Below are positions 31,111-43,030 of a stretch of 64,000 nt of DNA, piece by piece (positions within the stretch are counted from its first letter, which is position 1; each line of letters begins with the position of its first letter). Source of the DNA: Astropecten irregularis. Its lineage: Eukaryota > Echinodermata > Asteroidea > Paxillosida > Astropectinidae. The stretch is taken from NCBI GenBank assembly GCA_963971285.1, contig OZ020253.1, positions 18,674,528 to 18,738,527 on the forward strand, in the 5' to 3' direction. Made by a program: the position numbers and the translations under genes. Below the pieces are notes generated by a model, which saw only the letters and a list, made by a program, of their open reading frames with translations, was not told the DNA's origin and ran no database searches.

Positions 31111-32451
31111 GGTGTATTTCATTCATCCATTCATTCATTCATTGGCGTGTGTATTGAACAGTGTTGAGTCCTTGGCATCAAGTAGGGTATCAAAATGCAG
31201 CTTAAGATGTGCTCTAAATACTCATACTACTCATATCACCTCAAACCGATTAGATTTAAAGGAGTAAGTCATCAAAATCAACGGAAGTTTCTTTTTGTGC
31301 ACTCTTAACATGATTGGTAAAGCTTAAGTTCACAGAACACTCACACTTTGTCTGATCCGGCATGTACATGAAATGATATGTACGTGAACATTTGAGCTTA
31401 ATGTGAAGTCCTTGGTCATTGCAGAATACCTTGCCACTCACCTCTCCCTCATTGAACCCGTGTACTATGTCGTTCTTGACCTCTCTAGTCGGCCTCATAT
31501 GTTTAATTAATGCACAGGGTATCTCCAGTGGCGAGGTTTTCTACAATTACTAATTAGTCAAAAGGGAGGGAGTAATTGAATTACTCCCTCCCTTTTGCCT
31601 TGGTCTTACCACATGTACTCACCAAAAATCAACTGTGTATTTATTATACCGATGGCACATACATGTACAGCATGACACTTGATAGCTCCCACGTATCCCA
31701 GGTTGTGATAAATTATAAATTTGGCCTGCACAACCCACACTTTCTTTAGTGGCTGCTGCTGCGTAACTGATTATGTTATGTAATTGCCAGTCGTTTTAGT
31801 CGTCAGGGAACCCTTGTGCAGGGAACCAGGGAACCAGACTACCTTACTACACTCCGACTGTAGGCATATGCTGCACGATTTGTGGCAGTAATTATTTCTT
31901 GCACAGTTTGTAGACCCCTACAAACCCTACAAACTGGTTTCCTGTTTACCCTGCAGTTCTTACAGCGGCTTATGTTTACCAGTGAAAAGTCTGGCTCCTA
32001 TCCCCTTATTGAAAATGTACCTATTTGTGTGTGAGGTGTGTGAGGTCCCATACAATACAATACATCGTGTACTCGTGTACTATCATCATTCTCGCAAATG
32101 GTGCTCGATGAAATTACAGTATATTTCTGTTTTTAATAGGCCTATCCTGTTGTCGTAATCATTGATTATTTGCTGATTGCTATAAGATGTTTCTATTCCA
32201 CAATGGTGCAATTCCTGACTCCATTCTTCCATCATCATGACATCAGTAATCCATCACCGTAGCTAGACTGCGTGGAAACAATGAATGCGGAACCGAAGTG
32301 AACGTGATTTGGGATTTCCAAAATTCTTCTTCACTCAGTCTTTGTGAAGTTGTGGCCTTTTTTTCTGATTCAGCCTCCACCAGTGAAAACTTTTTGAAAT
32401 CGTCGTTCACTTAGGACAGGAAAATTTGTAATATGATTGTGGTTTGTGGAA

Positions 32452-32615
32452 ATGCTGCTTTACTGCCATTTCTTTGCATTTGTGGTCGGAATTTGGAAAC
32501 CTTCTCCTGTCCTAGTCCTAGTCGGCCTCCTAAGTAAAATGCCGACCGCGGTGACTGGCAAGACTGTTCGTACTAAAACATTGGATTGGTTTTCATCAGA
32601 TGGAATTATCGTGAC
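32452..32615 (+). CDS. Possible first coding exon of an unknown gene
   Basis: An open frame from an ATG at 32452 runs to a strong donor (GAC followed by GTGAGTAC) after 32615. A second in-frame ATG at 32539 would give a product starting MPTAVTGKTVRTK and reaching SSDGIIV. No later exon could be linked to it, and I recognise no family. The donor quality and lack of stops are the only support; it may be chance. Confidence 0.2.
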
Positions 32616-33094
32616 GTGAGTACAAATAAATAAGCTGCACTTCATCCCTGACATTCCAAGAAGAGATGGCGTGATTTTCAAGCCAAATTATGATGTCTTT
32701 GTTGTTATTTGGGGGACATTTTTTGGCACTAAGTATGATTTTAATTATCTGTGCTAGGTGCAAATGGTGCTAGACCCTAGTTTTTGTAGTAGGCCTAGTA
32801 CTAGTAGTAGTACTAGTAGTAGTACTAGTACGACTGTTGAGTACCAAAATGAAAGAAGGGAGTACATTGCTCCTGTTACTAGGTCTACTTATGTTTTATA
32901 GCTTCATGGCACGTGGGCCTAAAGTAAGGGATACGAGTAAGATATGATAAAATCTGGTAAAAGGCTGAGCTGGGTCGCGTACTTGTGCCATAGATTTGCC
33001 CAATTCTTTCCACCTTCCCAAATCCAACATTTTCCAAACACACATCTACATGGAGCTGATTTGAACTTCTTAAAACAGCAATTTAAGATAATTT

Positions 33095-33364
33095 GGTAAT
33101 TGTGGACAAGTGGTTCCAAAAACTATAGCATCAAACAGGTAAGAAAATTGTACCTTTTCAGTTTTCACTGAAATTTTGGAGAAATTTCTTCAATCTATCA
33201 TGGTTCGGGAACATTTGTTGAAAGTCAAAAATATCATTTAGGAGCAGTAGAAGCTATACAAAGTTGCTTTAATTTCCTTTCCTATTTTTAAATACATTGT
33301 AGTTTTAAAAATGCTTACAAGTCCTTTCCTTTATCGTTTTGGGAACCACTTGTCCACAATTACC
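33095..33364. mobile_element. Miniature TIR element related to the foldback family
   Basis: The left end GGTAATTGTGGACAAGTGG is mirrored by CCACTTGTCCACAATTACC. The interior contains GGGAACATTTGTTGAAAGTC and GCAGTAGAAGCTAT, shared with 54160-55203 and 7849-7922. At 270 bp it has no coding capacity. Confidence 0.8.
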
Positions 33365-33950
33365 GAATTTATTTTGCAGAATGCATTTAAATACGGAGGA
33401 TGTCAAGATTTCCGGGGTTTTGCCATCCCGCGGGTTTGAACGTGGGACCCACAGGATGGCTAAACCCCCAAAATCTTATATGATACTCCTTTTTTAATAA
33501 TTGCCAGTTTCATTGTGGTTTCTTTCGTCAGTCTATTGTTACATGTACCGTTGTACTACTACTACTAGTAGTGTCCTAGATCCAGTAACTGATACAAAAA
33601 AGATGCACAATTACTCTTTATTAATAATTTTCACATGATCAGTCATTATTTATACAACTGATTGTGTGAACATTCATACATGTACCAATATTAATGAGCA
33701 ATAATTAACGGGTCCAGAGTTCAAACTTTCCACACTCAAACAGGTACTGGTATTACTGTACATGTGCAGCAAATGTCCCAAAATGACAACAAAGACATCA
33801 TAAATTGGCTTGAAAATCATCTCTTCATTTCTCATAATAATGCAACTTGGATGAAATACACAGCATTTATTTGTACTCGCTATCTTTTCATGTGTTGAAT
33901 GAATGTTTTATAACCAAATGTTATTCTACTGTTTTGATAACTTTCTACAG

Positions 33951-34094
33951 GGTGCGTTCATTTAGCTTCCACGAGTTGACACCTGTCAATCTCGTCCCCA
34001 CCGTGTACTTGTTTTGTGCACTGTGGTATATACGCTTATACGCGACTATTCCCAGATCAGGACTGCCTTGTAGAAGTTAAGCGAATGCACCCAT
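33951..34094. mobile_element. Small TIR element (GGTGCGTTCATTTAGC)
   Basis: The left end GGGTGCGTTCATTTAGCTTC is roughly mirrored by GAAGTTAAGCGAATGCACCC. The body is about 144 bp. The ends resemble in style, though not closely, those of the 1499-2000 element. Confidence 0.6.
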
Positions 34095-37000
34095 GGTATG
34101 GCTACAACTACAAAATCTGGGTCAGCTTGTACGCAAGTCATCTCGCACCCAAGTTTATTAATACCTAAGTTAAATCCTACCCAAGTCACCTCCTACCCAA
34201 GTCACCCGACTTGGGTAAGGGTTGACTTGGGGATTACAGGTCAACTTGCCCCCTGCCCGACTTGACCCATACTGACTCATCCCTTACCAACTTTCCCTCT
34301 TGCCATCTCACCCCCTGACCGACTTGCCTCCTGGCAGCCTCACCCCGAACCGACTTGCCCCTTGACCAACTCTTCCCAGTTTACATGTATTCAAAAAATA
34401 AGATGAAATAAAATGTGAAGATCTGTATGTATCACAAATTAATTAATACCAATTAAATGCTTTGCCTAGTCGGTAAGGGGCAGGTGTGTTGACCTGTTAC
34501 TGACTAGGGTACAGGTTGTCTTGGGTCATTTGGGTGTATACATTATTACATTTGGTTTCAAGCTGACTTAATAGGTACAGGTTGCATTTGGTGTAAATAT
34601 TTGGGTACGAGTTGACCTGTTTCCCTGCTATATGTCAACCAAGTTCGATGGTACTTTTCTCTCACAGGCACTGCTCTCACAGGCACTGAGTATGCAGTGC
34701 TCATCCGCGTCGGTGAAGGGCAAGCCTAATTTGCATATTATCTATTTCCCGACCAAAAATCATTAAAAAATCATTTAATATTCATGGTACTTTTCTTATT
34801 AAGACGATCATGTGACAGACTTTTCTTAAAATAGTCCAAAGTTGTATTTTATGACATTTTTGTTTTATTTTTGTTCAGCTGGTAATGTAAGACATGTAAG
34901 TAAATTTTGTATTACAGTACATGTAATTGAAACAATACATTATTTACAGTTATTCTGAGGTGACTAGTTTTTATGTCAATGAATATGTGGAATGAACAAT
35001 GTTCTTACATGTTAGTAAGAAATTTCATGCAGTAGGAGGAGGGAAGTTTTAAGTGTATTAAAATAACAATATGAAAAAAAAATGAACTCAATGTGATTGA
35101 CATTTTCGAAATTTGTTGTCATAACATGCATAATGAACTCTGCCTTATATCATAACTATTTCTATTACATGTACTTTGTTTGGCCAATTCTGGTTAAACC
35201 GCTCACAAAAGAAGAATGATAAGAACAGCGATTTGTGTCATGGTCTCTATCATAATCATGTTACATTTTTTTAATTTACAACAGAAATCTTCACAGATTT
35301 CACCAATAGCTTACAGGGTATAAAGATAGTGATGGTAGAAACATACCGTTAACATTTTTCTGCCTCATGCTGCATTATCCAGAAAGAGTAAAACCAGTGA
35401 CCAAAAACAATGTTGATCTTTGGAAGATCCCCAAAACGGTGAAAAGATTTTTTTTTATGCCGTGGGCACTTTTCATTGTTTCTCAAAACGTGGGCACCTT
35501 ATGGGACTGAAGAAATGTATTAACTGTATCTTTCTTGATATTTTTGCCCATGAATCTTCATTTCTTTGACAAACTCCAAAGTGTGATATTACCTTTAAAG
35601 GGTGTACACAATTATTTAATGTGCCTTAGTTTTCTGTTACTGAAGCCAATACCTGATACATTTTAAAGTTGGAATAAAGATGCAGAAAACAAAATAAATT
35701 ATGCATTGATTTCATTGTTTGCTTATTTATGGTATTTTTGGAAGTGAAACCTTGTTAATTTGTAGAGTAATTGATTAAAATAGTGGGTGTGTTTCCCTTT
35801 CCCCGCTTATTTTGTGTAATGTACCTGTTCGATGTGGACAAATATTTCTATCCAAACTTCTGATTCATTTTATAATCAACGGATACATTTATTTTGTTTT
35901 ATTTTGATCGGTAACTTCTGAAGTAACAAGTGATATTGGGTCCCGTAATTAATCTTATGAGAAGGTTGGTCAGTTTAACATCCACCATTCTCTTTTTTGT
36001 GTTGAAAGTTTTTTGTCAACATTTCAAATGGGGACTGTTTGGATGAAATGTCCTGCCTCTCGCAAAGAAATTATGACCATTCCTTGGGTTTAACCCTGGA
36101 GGAGAAATTCTTATTTCTCCAAACACGGGGACGCGGCCAGCACTCGCCCATTGCATGTGTTTATACTCTATAGAGGGCGCTATTTTTTATGCGTTTTCTT
36201 GTATTGAATTTGGGCGTGTAGTAATGTTCTGAGGAGTCGAACAAAATAGCCGCATGGAAGAAGTGAAAAGACCGTATCATAAGGAAATACATTGTGTAGT
36301 TTGATGATTATGAAATTATGATTGAAAGCCTGTGAAAAGACGTTATCTTCAGGATGCTTGATTTGGGCAGAATGACTCTAGATTGCGATCACGTTGTTAC
36401 AGACACAGAAGGTGGCGGTTTGCCGGTGGGAATTGGGTATAGGAAGGATGCGAGGTTCGGTTATGGGATATGAATGAAAGGAAAGAAGAGGATTGCAGAA
36501 GATAATTAAATGATGATTGGGAGGAATGTTTGTATAGGAGAATCAAAATCGTGCATGGCATAAAGTCGTCGGAAACATAATTTGATAATATTTTGATGTG
36601 ATATTATTAATGCCATGATCTTTCTCCTGCGTAGTCAGGGTAATTAATTTACGGGTATTAAGGGCAACGTACCGGAATGCGCTCTTAATGGTTTCATCCC
36701 TAGACCCAGTAGGCCTATAACTATGGGGCTGAACTCCTTTTTTTAATTTTGGGGTTGATGTTAGGTCTTTAGTACTGAGTTTGATGGTTCCATCGCATTG
36801 TAGCTGAATTTTCAAGTTTGCTGTGTGCGCTGTTTGGGTCCATTTAAACAATGGCTTCTTTTATTACAAGATTATCCAGTCCCCAATAAATCTCACATAA
36901 TACACTAAATTAATGAGGCATTAGTATTTTTTTTCAATTTAATTTGCACACAAAATTGACTAATTCTTGCAAAGATACATCATGCACTGTAAGCAAGTAT

Positions 37001-37283
37001 GCAAAGGTTATTAAAAGAAAGCAAGAACAGCATGAATGATGGGACACTTCCAAAAGCCTTGTAGGCTTGTAATGGTGGTGCCGTAAACCAAAGACAATGA
37101 GTGGAGAGTAATACTAGTAGTATAATTATACAGATACTATTGCAAAATGATAATTCTCAATTTCTCAATTTTTTTATTTAGGGAATTACCCATTTTTCCA
37201 CGTTAATTGAATTTTTTTTAAATGAAATGAAAAAAAATGGAAAAAATGATTTAAAAATATTTTTTTGTTATAATAAAAGGATA

Positions 37284-37817
37284 ATGACTGAACAAGCAAC
37301 GAATCAGCAAACGACGGAGCAGACAGTAAAACCATTTATTGCAACGGGGTTTAGCCGTTGGATAAAGGATAACTTAAAATGTTTTATTGCAGAAACCAAC
37401 ATTCCAATAGATGATCCTGAAACGGATTATACTAAAAGTGAACATATTAATACTATTACACGCATACAACCCACCCCGAGTGGGTATAAAAGATGGGATT
37501 GTTTAAAATTAAAAAAATACGTTAAAGACAATAATATTAGATAAAATTTGTCTAAAAAAATCGATCACACTCGACGTGAATATATTACAGCGATTAAAGC
37601 GTTTCAAAATCAATTTAAAAATTTAAAAAAGAAAACTAATCAAGAACTTGGAGAATTAGCTAGAAAATTTAACCTCAATGTTGTTCCACCGGGTCAAAGA
37701 GGACAAATATTAAAACGAGAGTTTATCAATACGATCATGAAAGAAAATTTATCATTGGAGGAAATTCGTGAAGCGAAAACCTGGAGGCAATTGCGATCTT
37801 TTCGTGGTAACCTTTAA
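37284..37817 (+). pseudogene. Polinton-associated open frame with internal stop
   Basis: One reading frame runs from an ATG at 37284, through a TAA at 37542-37544, and on to a stop at 37815-37817, about 178 codons in all. The product is Lys- and Asn-rich with no family I can name. Base composition (strongly A-rich on this strand) matches the PolB remnant downstream and differs from the host genes. I infer that it belongs to the same element. The internal stop suggests it is dead. Confidence 0.45.
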
Positions 37818-38550
37818 ATTTAGAAATTATTCCTAAAAGACAATACTCTAATCTAAGGATTTATTTTGAACAACATCTTAAAAATATGATCAAAGAAGTA
37901 ACAAAGATCTTTAGAGAAAAAAGACAAATTAAGCTTGAATTTAGGATAAAACTCAAATAGGCCCTATTATGAAAGAATAATATTTTACTTTTCAAACCAA
38001 ACAACATCTTATTTTAAGGGAAGCTGAAATAAAAGAAAATGGTGATGAAATTTTTTACGTGCTAAAAGATATAGTGGAATTAAAAGATTTTGGACCCTCG
38101 GGTTTAACTTTAAATAAAACATTAGCGTTTTATTTGAACTTTATTAAATAAACCAATGTTGCTGGTATAGTTCTTATATTGAACTTACACCATTTATTAA
38201 ACTTAAAAAGGCTGTTATTGATATACAAAATATAGACGATCAATCCGTTAGATGGGCCATTAGATCTGCATTAGGATTATACAAGGATAAAATAAAAGAA
38301 AAGAAAAAGAATAATCCAAAATATCAAATTATGGAAGCAAGAACCACCACATAAAAGTTAAATGATGGGTTAGACTTTACCGGTATAGATTTTCCAACAC
38401 CTTTAAAGCAGATTCCTAAAATAGAAAAACAAAATAATTTAAATATTAACGTGTTTGGGTTAGATTGCAATGATGAAAAAGAAGAATTACCTTATCCATT
38501 ATATATCTCTAAAGAAACAAACGACATTCACATAAATCTATTATTATTTA

Positions 38551-40007
38551 CTTGATCACAATGATTTAAAGAACTATCGTCCTATTTCTAATACCTCATT
38601 TCTGTCAAAACTACTGGAGAAAATTGTTTACAAACGTCTTACTCGCCACGTTACTTCCAACAATCTAGATAGTCCATTCCAATCTGCTTACAAACGCAAT
38701 CATAGTACAGAGACAGCACTGCTCCTTGTGCAGAATGACATTCTTCGGGCTATTGATTGTAAGAAGGCGGTACTACTCGTCATGCTTGACTTGTCAGCCG
38801 CCTTTGACACATTGGACCAAACAATACTCCTCAACAGGTTGAGTCAGCTTTACGGTGTCCGTGACGCAGCCCTGTCCTGGTTCACAAGTTATTTCTATGA
38901 TCGTAAGAACCGCGTCCGCATCGAAGGAATCCTGTCTGATGAAACCCAGGTTGAATTTGGAGTTCCCCAAGGATCGGTGCTTGGGCCTGCACTCTTCACA
39001 TTCTATATCAAACCCGTCGCTCATATCATTGAACAGTACAATCTATCGTTTCACATATATGCAGATGACATACAACTTTATACTTCCTTCAACCCTTGCA
39101 TTCCTGGTGAGTCAGTCACTGCTCTTCAAAACCTCTCTAAATGCATTTCACACATACAACAATGGATGACCTGCAATATGCTGAAGCTAAACAATAACAA
39201 AACCGAGTTCTTTGTAGCAGCTTCTCCACGTGTCCTAACACAACTTGGAGACCCTCTCACTTTAAATATTGGCCCGACACAAATTTCAGCTGTCCGCACG
39301 GTGCGTAACCTTGGAGTCATTTTCGATTCTTCGTTCACTATGACCAATCATGTTTCTTCCATCTGTAAGTCTGTTAATTTCCATCTACGTAACCTTTGGC
39401 GTATTCGTAAATACATTGATCATGACACCTGTCATCACGTTGTCCGTTCCTTCATAACATCTAGACTGGACTATTGCAACTCTCTGCTATTTGGAATCAC
39501 CCAAGGTGAAATACACAGGCTACAAAAGCTTCAAAACCGTGCAGCCAGACTCATTTTCTCTGTTCACTGCTCCGTTGATGCCTCATCCTTAATTTCTAAA
39601 CTTCATTGGCTACCTATCAAACAACGACTATCTTTCAAACTTCTTCTCATGGTCTACAAATGCTTACATGGTATTTCTCCTCCCTACTTGTCTCAATTAC
39701 TCACTTTGTATCAACCAGGCAGATCGGGACTCCGATCTTCTGATGACAAACTTCTTCTGTCTATTCCTACTCGGTCAAAATCTTTCGGAGATAGATCATT
39801 TTCTATAGCCGGTCCCAAACTGTGGAACTCTGTCCCTATCAACATCAGGAATTCTCCCTCTGTCACTGTTTTTAGGAAACGGCTTAAATCATATTTGTTC
39901 CCATAACCCCTGTCCTTGTCTTGTTGTTTGTCTATACTTTCTGTACAGCGCTTTGATCTCCTGTAAAGGCGCTTTATAAATACCAGTTATTATTATTATT
40001 ATTATTA
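38551..40007 (+). mobile_element. 5'-truncated non-LTR retrotransposon (CR1/L2/Rex-like LINE)
   Basis: An uninterrupted frame runs from about 38554 to the stop at 39904-39906, starting inside the reverse transcriptase (DHNDLKNYRPIS). RT motifs in order are LDLSAAFDTLD, FGVPQGSVLGPALF, and the catalytic YADDIQLYTSF. The C-terminal AGPKLWNSVP / FRKRLKSYLF segment is typical of CR1/L2/Rex-group LINEs. The endonuclease is missing through 5' truncation. The 3' end has ACAGCGCTTTGATCTCCTG, GGCGCTTTATAAATACC and an (ATT)n tail from 39988. The intact frame indicates a young insertion. It sits inside the PolB remnant. Confidence 0.92.
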
Positions 40008-40859
40008 AGGAGAAAAAAAATAATAAAAAGACACTATTGTTGGATTAAAAAATGCTCGGCTCTATATTTAGCAATGGTAAAAGTAAAGCTATATAGATAT
40101 AGGCCTAAATTATATTTTTGTTACAGATGTCTATCTCATTTTTATACGACGCAAAAATTAAAAATTCACGATGAAATATGTAAAGGATTAACCGATCATC
40201 CTTCAAGAGTCATCCTTCCAGAAGAAGATAAAAATATTTTAAAATTTAAAAACTGTAAACATTTTCAAGATACACCGTTTGTGATTTACTCGGATTTTGA
40301 ATGTATTAGAGAAACACAATGCAAAAAGATGAAAAAAAGTCAAAAGTTGAGCGTTCATAAACCCAGCGGTTATTCTTACGTCGTGGTAAGATTTGATGGA
40401 AAACTAATGAAGCAAAAAACCTTTAGAGGGTGTGACGCTAGCGAACATTTTATTAATTCAGTGTTCAAAGAACAACGTAAAATTAAACGGATATTTAATA
40501 ATCCTAAACCGATCGAAACGATCGACGAATCATTAATGATGAGTAACGAGTGTTGGATTTGTGAAAAGGAAATATATCCAAGTTCTGTTTTACATTGTAA
40601 ATGCAAGATTCCCCATGAACCCAAAACCGAAACCGTAAAATCAAAAAACAAAGTAACAAAGGTTATATAGATTTTTTGTGTTTAAATTGCGGGGAAAAAA
40701 AATAAATTTAGAAAAGTTAGAGATCACTGCCACATCACGGGTAAATTTAGAGGAGTTGCACACGATTATTGTAACTTAAAACTTAAAGTAACAACTCACA
40801 CAAAAATACCAGTTATTTTTCACAATTTTAAAAATTACGATTGTCATTTGATTATGCAG

Positions 40860-41270
40860 GGGGTGAGAGCTTGCATAGAAACGTTAAATAATAAAATCAA
40901 AAATATCGAAACACGTATAGATAAAATCAAAACGTGTAAAAAAGAACTCAAAACGCAACGAGAAAAACTCCATGAAAAAATTAACGATGAGCAAAAGCAA
41001 CGTGAAATTTTTAACGAGTTTCGTCGAAATATAAGAAAAGGTGATAATTCAAAAATAAAAACGTTTGAAGAAAAGTACAGGATTACATTTAATAAGAGCC
41101 TTAATATAAAAATCAACAAAGAAAAAATCGAAATCATATATGACACGAGAAAAGAAATAAAACTAATTGATCAAAAACTAAAATTAATCGATACAAAAAT
41201 AAAAAAAAAATTTTGGTGGATTAGAATCGAAAATAGAGTATCAGCAAAAGGAAAAAAATATATTCGATAA
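40860..41270 (+). other. Charged coiled-coil stretch inside the PolB remnant
   Basis: Directly after the ExoII-type motif the frame continues for about 135 codons rich in Lys, Glu, Ile and Asn with heptad-like spacing (for example NNKIKNIETRIDKIKT and KIKTFEEKYRIT). It ends at TAA 41268-41270, after a frame change near 41255 beyond which polymerase-like sequence resumes in another frame. Family B polymerases would normally continue the exonuclease fold here. This is either a lineage-specific insertion in the exonuclease domain or a fused extra segment. Confidence 0.5.
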
Positions 41271-41520
41271 TATATTTTGTATTCCTCAAAACTCGGAAAA
41301 ATACATAAGTATTAGTATAGGTCAACTCTGTTTTATAGATTCTTGAAATTTTATGACCTCTTTCTTAGAAAAACTAGTCGCTGCTTGCCCTGAAGACGCG
41401 TTTAATTTATTTAGAAAACATTTTAAAGATTATAATAATACTGATGTTGATCTTTTATTAAAAAAGGGATGCTATCCGTACGAATATATATGGATTCCTT
41501 TGATAGATTGCCTGGTCGAT

Positions 41521-43030
41521 TAACCTTTTATTGATGTCCATTTTCTACTTTCCTCTGTTTTTCCTCTTATCACCTTATCTAGTTCCACCTTTGTTTCGCA
41601 TTTTGTAGTATTTCCAGCCCCCATATGACCTAAGCAGGTCTGTTTTATTTTCTTGCACCTACTTGGAATCACAATATTATGGTGAAACTATCTGTAAAAG
41701 AATTACATGTGTATGTTCATCAATTATTTTCTACCAGTTTTTTTAATGGATTGTTAGGGGCCTATCTTTCTATACTAGTAACTGCTCTTTCGTACCATTT
41801 CTGTTGGTCTCTAAACAACAGAACATATCAACAATTTTGTTCAAGCAAATTTGGAAGATCCTACACGAGGAATTTTCCTCAACATATTGATAGAACAGAA
41901 TTTTCAAACTCTGCTTGAACTACTGGACAGACCGATAGTATGGTTCAGAGATCACACAATATACAATTGTAACGAAGGGGATCATGTCATTCCGCTAATA
42001 AAAAGAATACAAGAATTAGGACTGATCTCAGTTTTGTTTCGATGTTCATACATGTATAATCCAACACTCAATTGAACTGACTGATTGAAGAACGACACAT
42101 TATACAAAAGGTGACTGATGAAGTGCAACAAAAAGCACAGAAAATATGCTTTGAACCCCCCGTAACTTAAGTATACAAACAAAGGGCTCAGCATATTATA
42201 CACCGGAATAAAGTTGTTCTTTAAAAGTTCTTTTCTTCCCGTCCTTTTTCCTTCTTTGCTAGCGTTCCACTAGTGTGATTTTGTTTAAATCTGGTTGATT
42301 GATATTTTCTGACTGCTTAATTCAAGCATGGAGGTAGAAATAGAGGCAGATTCTTCTCAGTTGGAATGTCAGTTAGCTTTTTTCACTACAGTTACTATAA
42401 ATCATGTTAGTTCCGCTGGTTCCCCCCCCCCCCCCTGTCCACTGCCTGTGGTTTAGCTATGGTGGGGCGTCGTAAGTTTGTTAGACTACTGGTGCGGGCA
42501 CATTATTTTCCTCGCTTTTTTCCTTCTCACCACGACCCTCTCCCATCCCTATACCCTTCTTCCAACCTCCCCCCCCCCATTACCTTCCTCCATCTAAAGA
42601 ACTTTACTATGCCTCTTGAAGTTTTTTTGAGCTCGATCACACTAATAATTATCTTCTAAGAGAGCAGTCCGGTTTTTCGTTTTTCTGAGCTATAATGGAG
42701 GTAGAAATAGAAAACAAAGATTAGTCTATAACTATGTATGTGTCCGTCATTTTGTTGGCATTGTGGTAAGACCATTTGGGTCCGCTCTCCTGATTTGTGT
42801 AACACGGCTACATGTATGATTTTGCCATCCCCTCCACACACAATGGGACCTGTCTCTCTTTTTCTGCCTTGCAAATGCCACATGTATGATTTTGCTCCCC
42901 CTTCACACACACACACTGTAGGTCTTGCAATGAGAGTATGTTGGTTCTGAGACATCCTGACACATTGTCAAGTTCTTTGTTAGTTTACATGTTTATTAAG
43001 GTGTGAACTATAGATAGCTTTCTCCGTTTT
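41521..43030. other. Spacer between Polinton remnant and satellite
   Basis: Apart from one coding-like frame (41823-42075), I see pyrimidine-rich low-complexity DNA (including a C-run at 42423-42436), a repeated GGAGGTAGAAATAGA at about 42330 and 42700, and a repeated CACATGTATGATTTTGC-type word near 42810 and 42880. No other gene is recognisable. Confidence 0.4.
41823..42075 (+). CDS. Coding-like frame, unidentified
   Basis: After an acceptor-like CTCTAAACAACAG the frame reads without stops for about 83 codons to TGA at 42073-42075. It contains EDPTRGIFLNILIEQNFQTL, LLDRPIVWFRDHTIYN and IPLIKRIQELGLISVLFRC. Amino-acid composition is balanced, unlike the low-complexity neighbours. It could be a last exon of a host gene, part of the Polinton, or a fragment of another transposon. 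No partner exon was found. Confidence 0.3.

Larger units (their letters stand above)
30919..37226. other. Gene-poor spacer upstream of DHCR24
   Basis: The DHCR24 promoter is expected just right of 30918. The rest holds a half type 1 element (30988-31110), a 19-bp perfect palindrome (31559-31597), a possible first exon (32452-32615), a TIR element (33095-33364), a small TIR element (33951-34094) and a decayed type 1 element (35270-35598). The stretch from 34100 to 34650 is a low-complexity run rich in ACTTGCC/CCCAAGT-type words. From 35600 to 37226 I see only AT-rich sequence. Confidence 0.5.
37284..41520 (+). mobile_element. Degenerate Polinton/Maverick-like element
   Basis: The A-rich segment contains an accessory frame (37284-37817), further broken frames to 38550, and a protein-primed family B DNA polymerase remnant on both sides of a LINE. 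Polintons are large self-synthesising animal transposons related to adintoviruses. No integrase, packaging ATPase, protease or capsid gene is seen, and no terminal inverted repeats could be identified, so this is a fragment. Both outer borders are approximate; host-like sequence seems to resume near 41520. Confidence 0.7.
38160..41520 (+). pseudogene. Broken protein-primed PolB (Polinton type), N-terminal and exonuclease part
   Basis: The remnant shows the N-terminal block with FPTPLKQIPKIEKQNN near 38390-38440, then is interrupted by the LINE at 38551-40007. On the far side come HYCWIKK, a CxxC/zinc-like YFCYRCLSHF at about 40122-40152, the ExoI-type SDFECI near 40289-40307, the DHCHITGKFRG-type motif near 40722-40755, and an ExoII-type FKNYDCHLIMQ near 40826-40858. 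Breaks include a stop in the 38340-38360 area, a stop at about 40668, frame changes near 40690-40720 and 41255, and a TGA near 41345. The palm domain and YxDTD-type site are absent, since the sequence stops near 41520. It cannot encode a working polymerase. Confidence 0.75.

Noticed and set aside
38794-39347. Frames on the other strand or in shifted frame within the LINE
   Set aside because: They are shadows of the intact reverse-transcriptase frame, which carries all the motifs.
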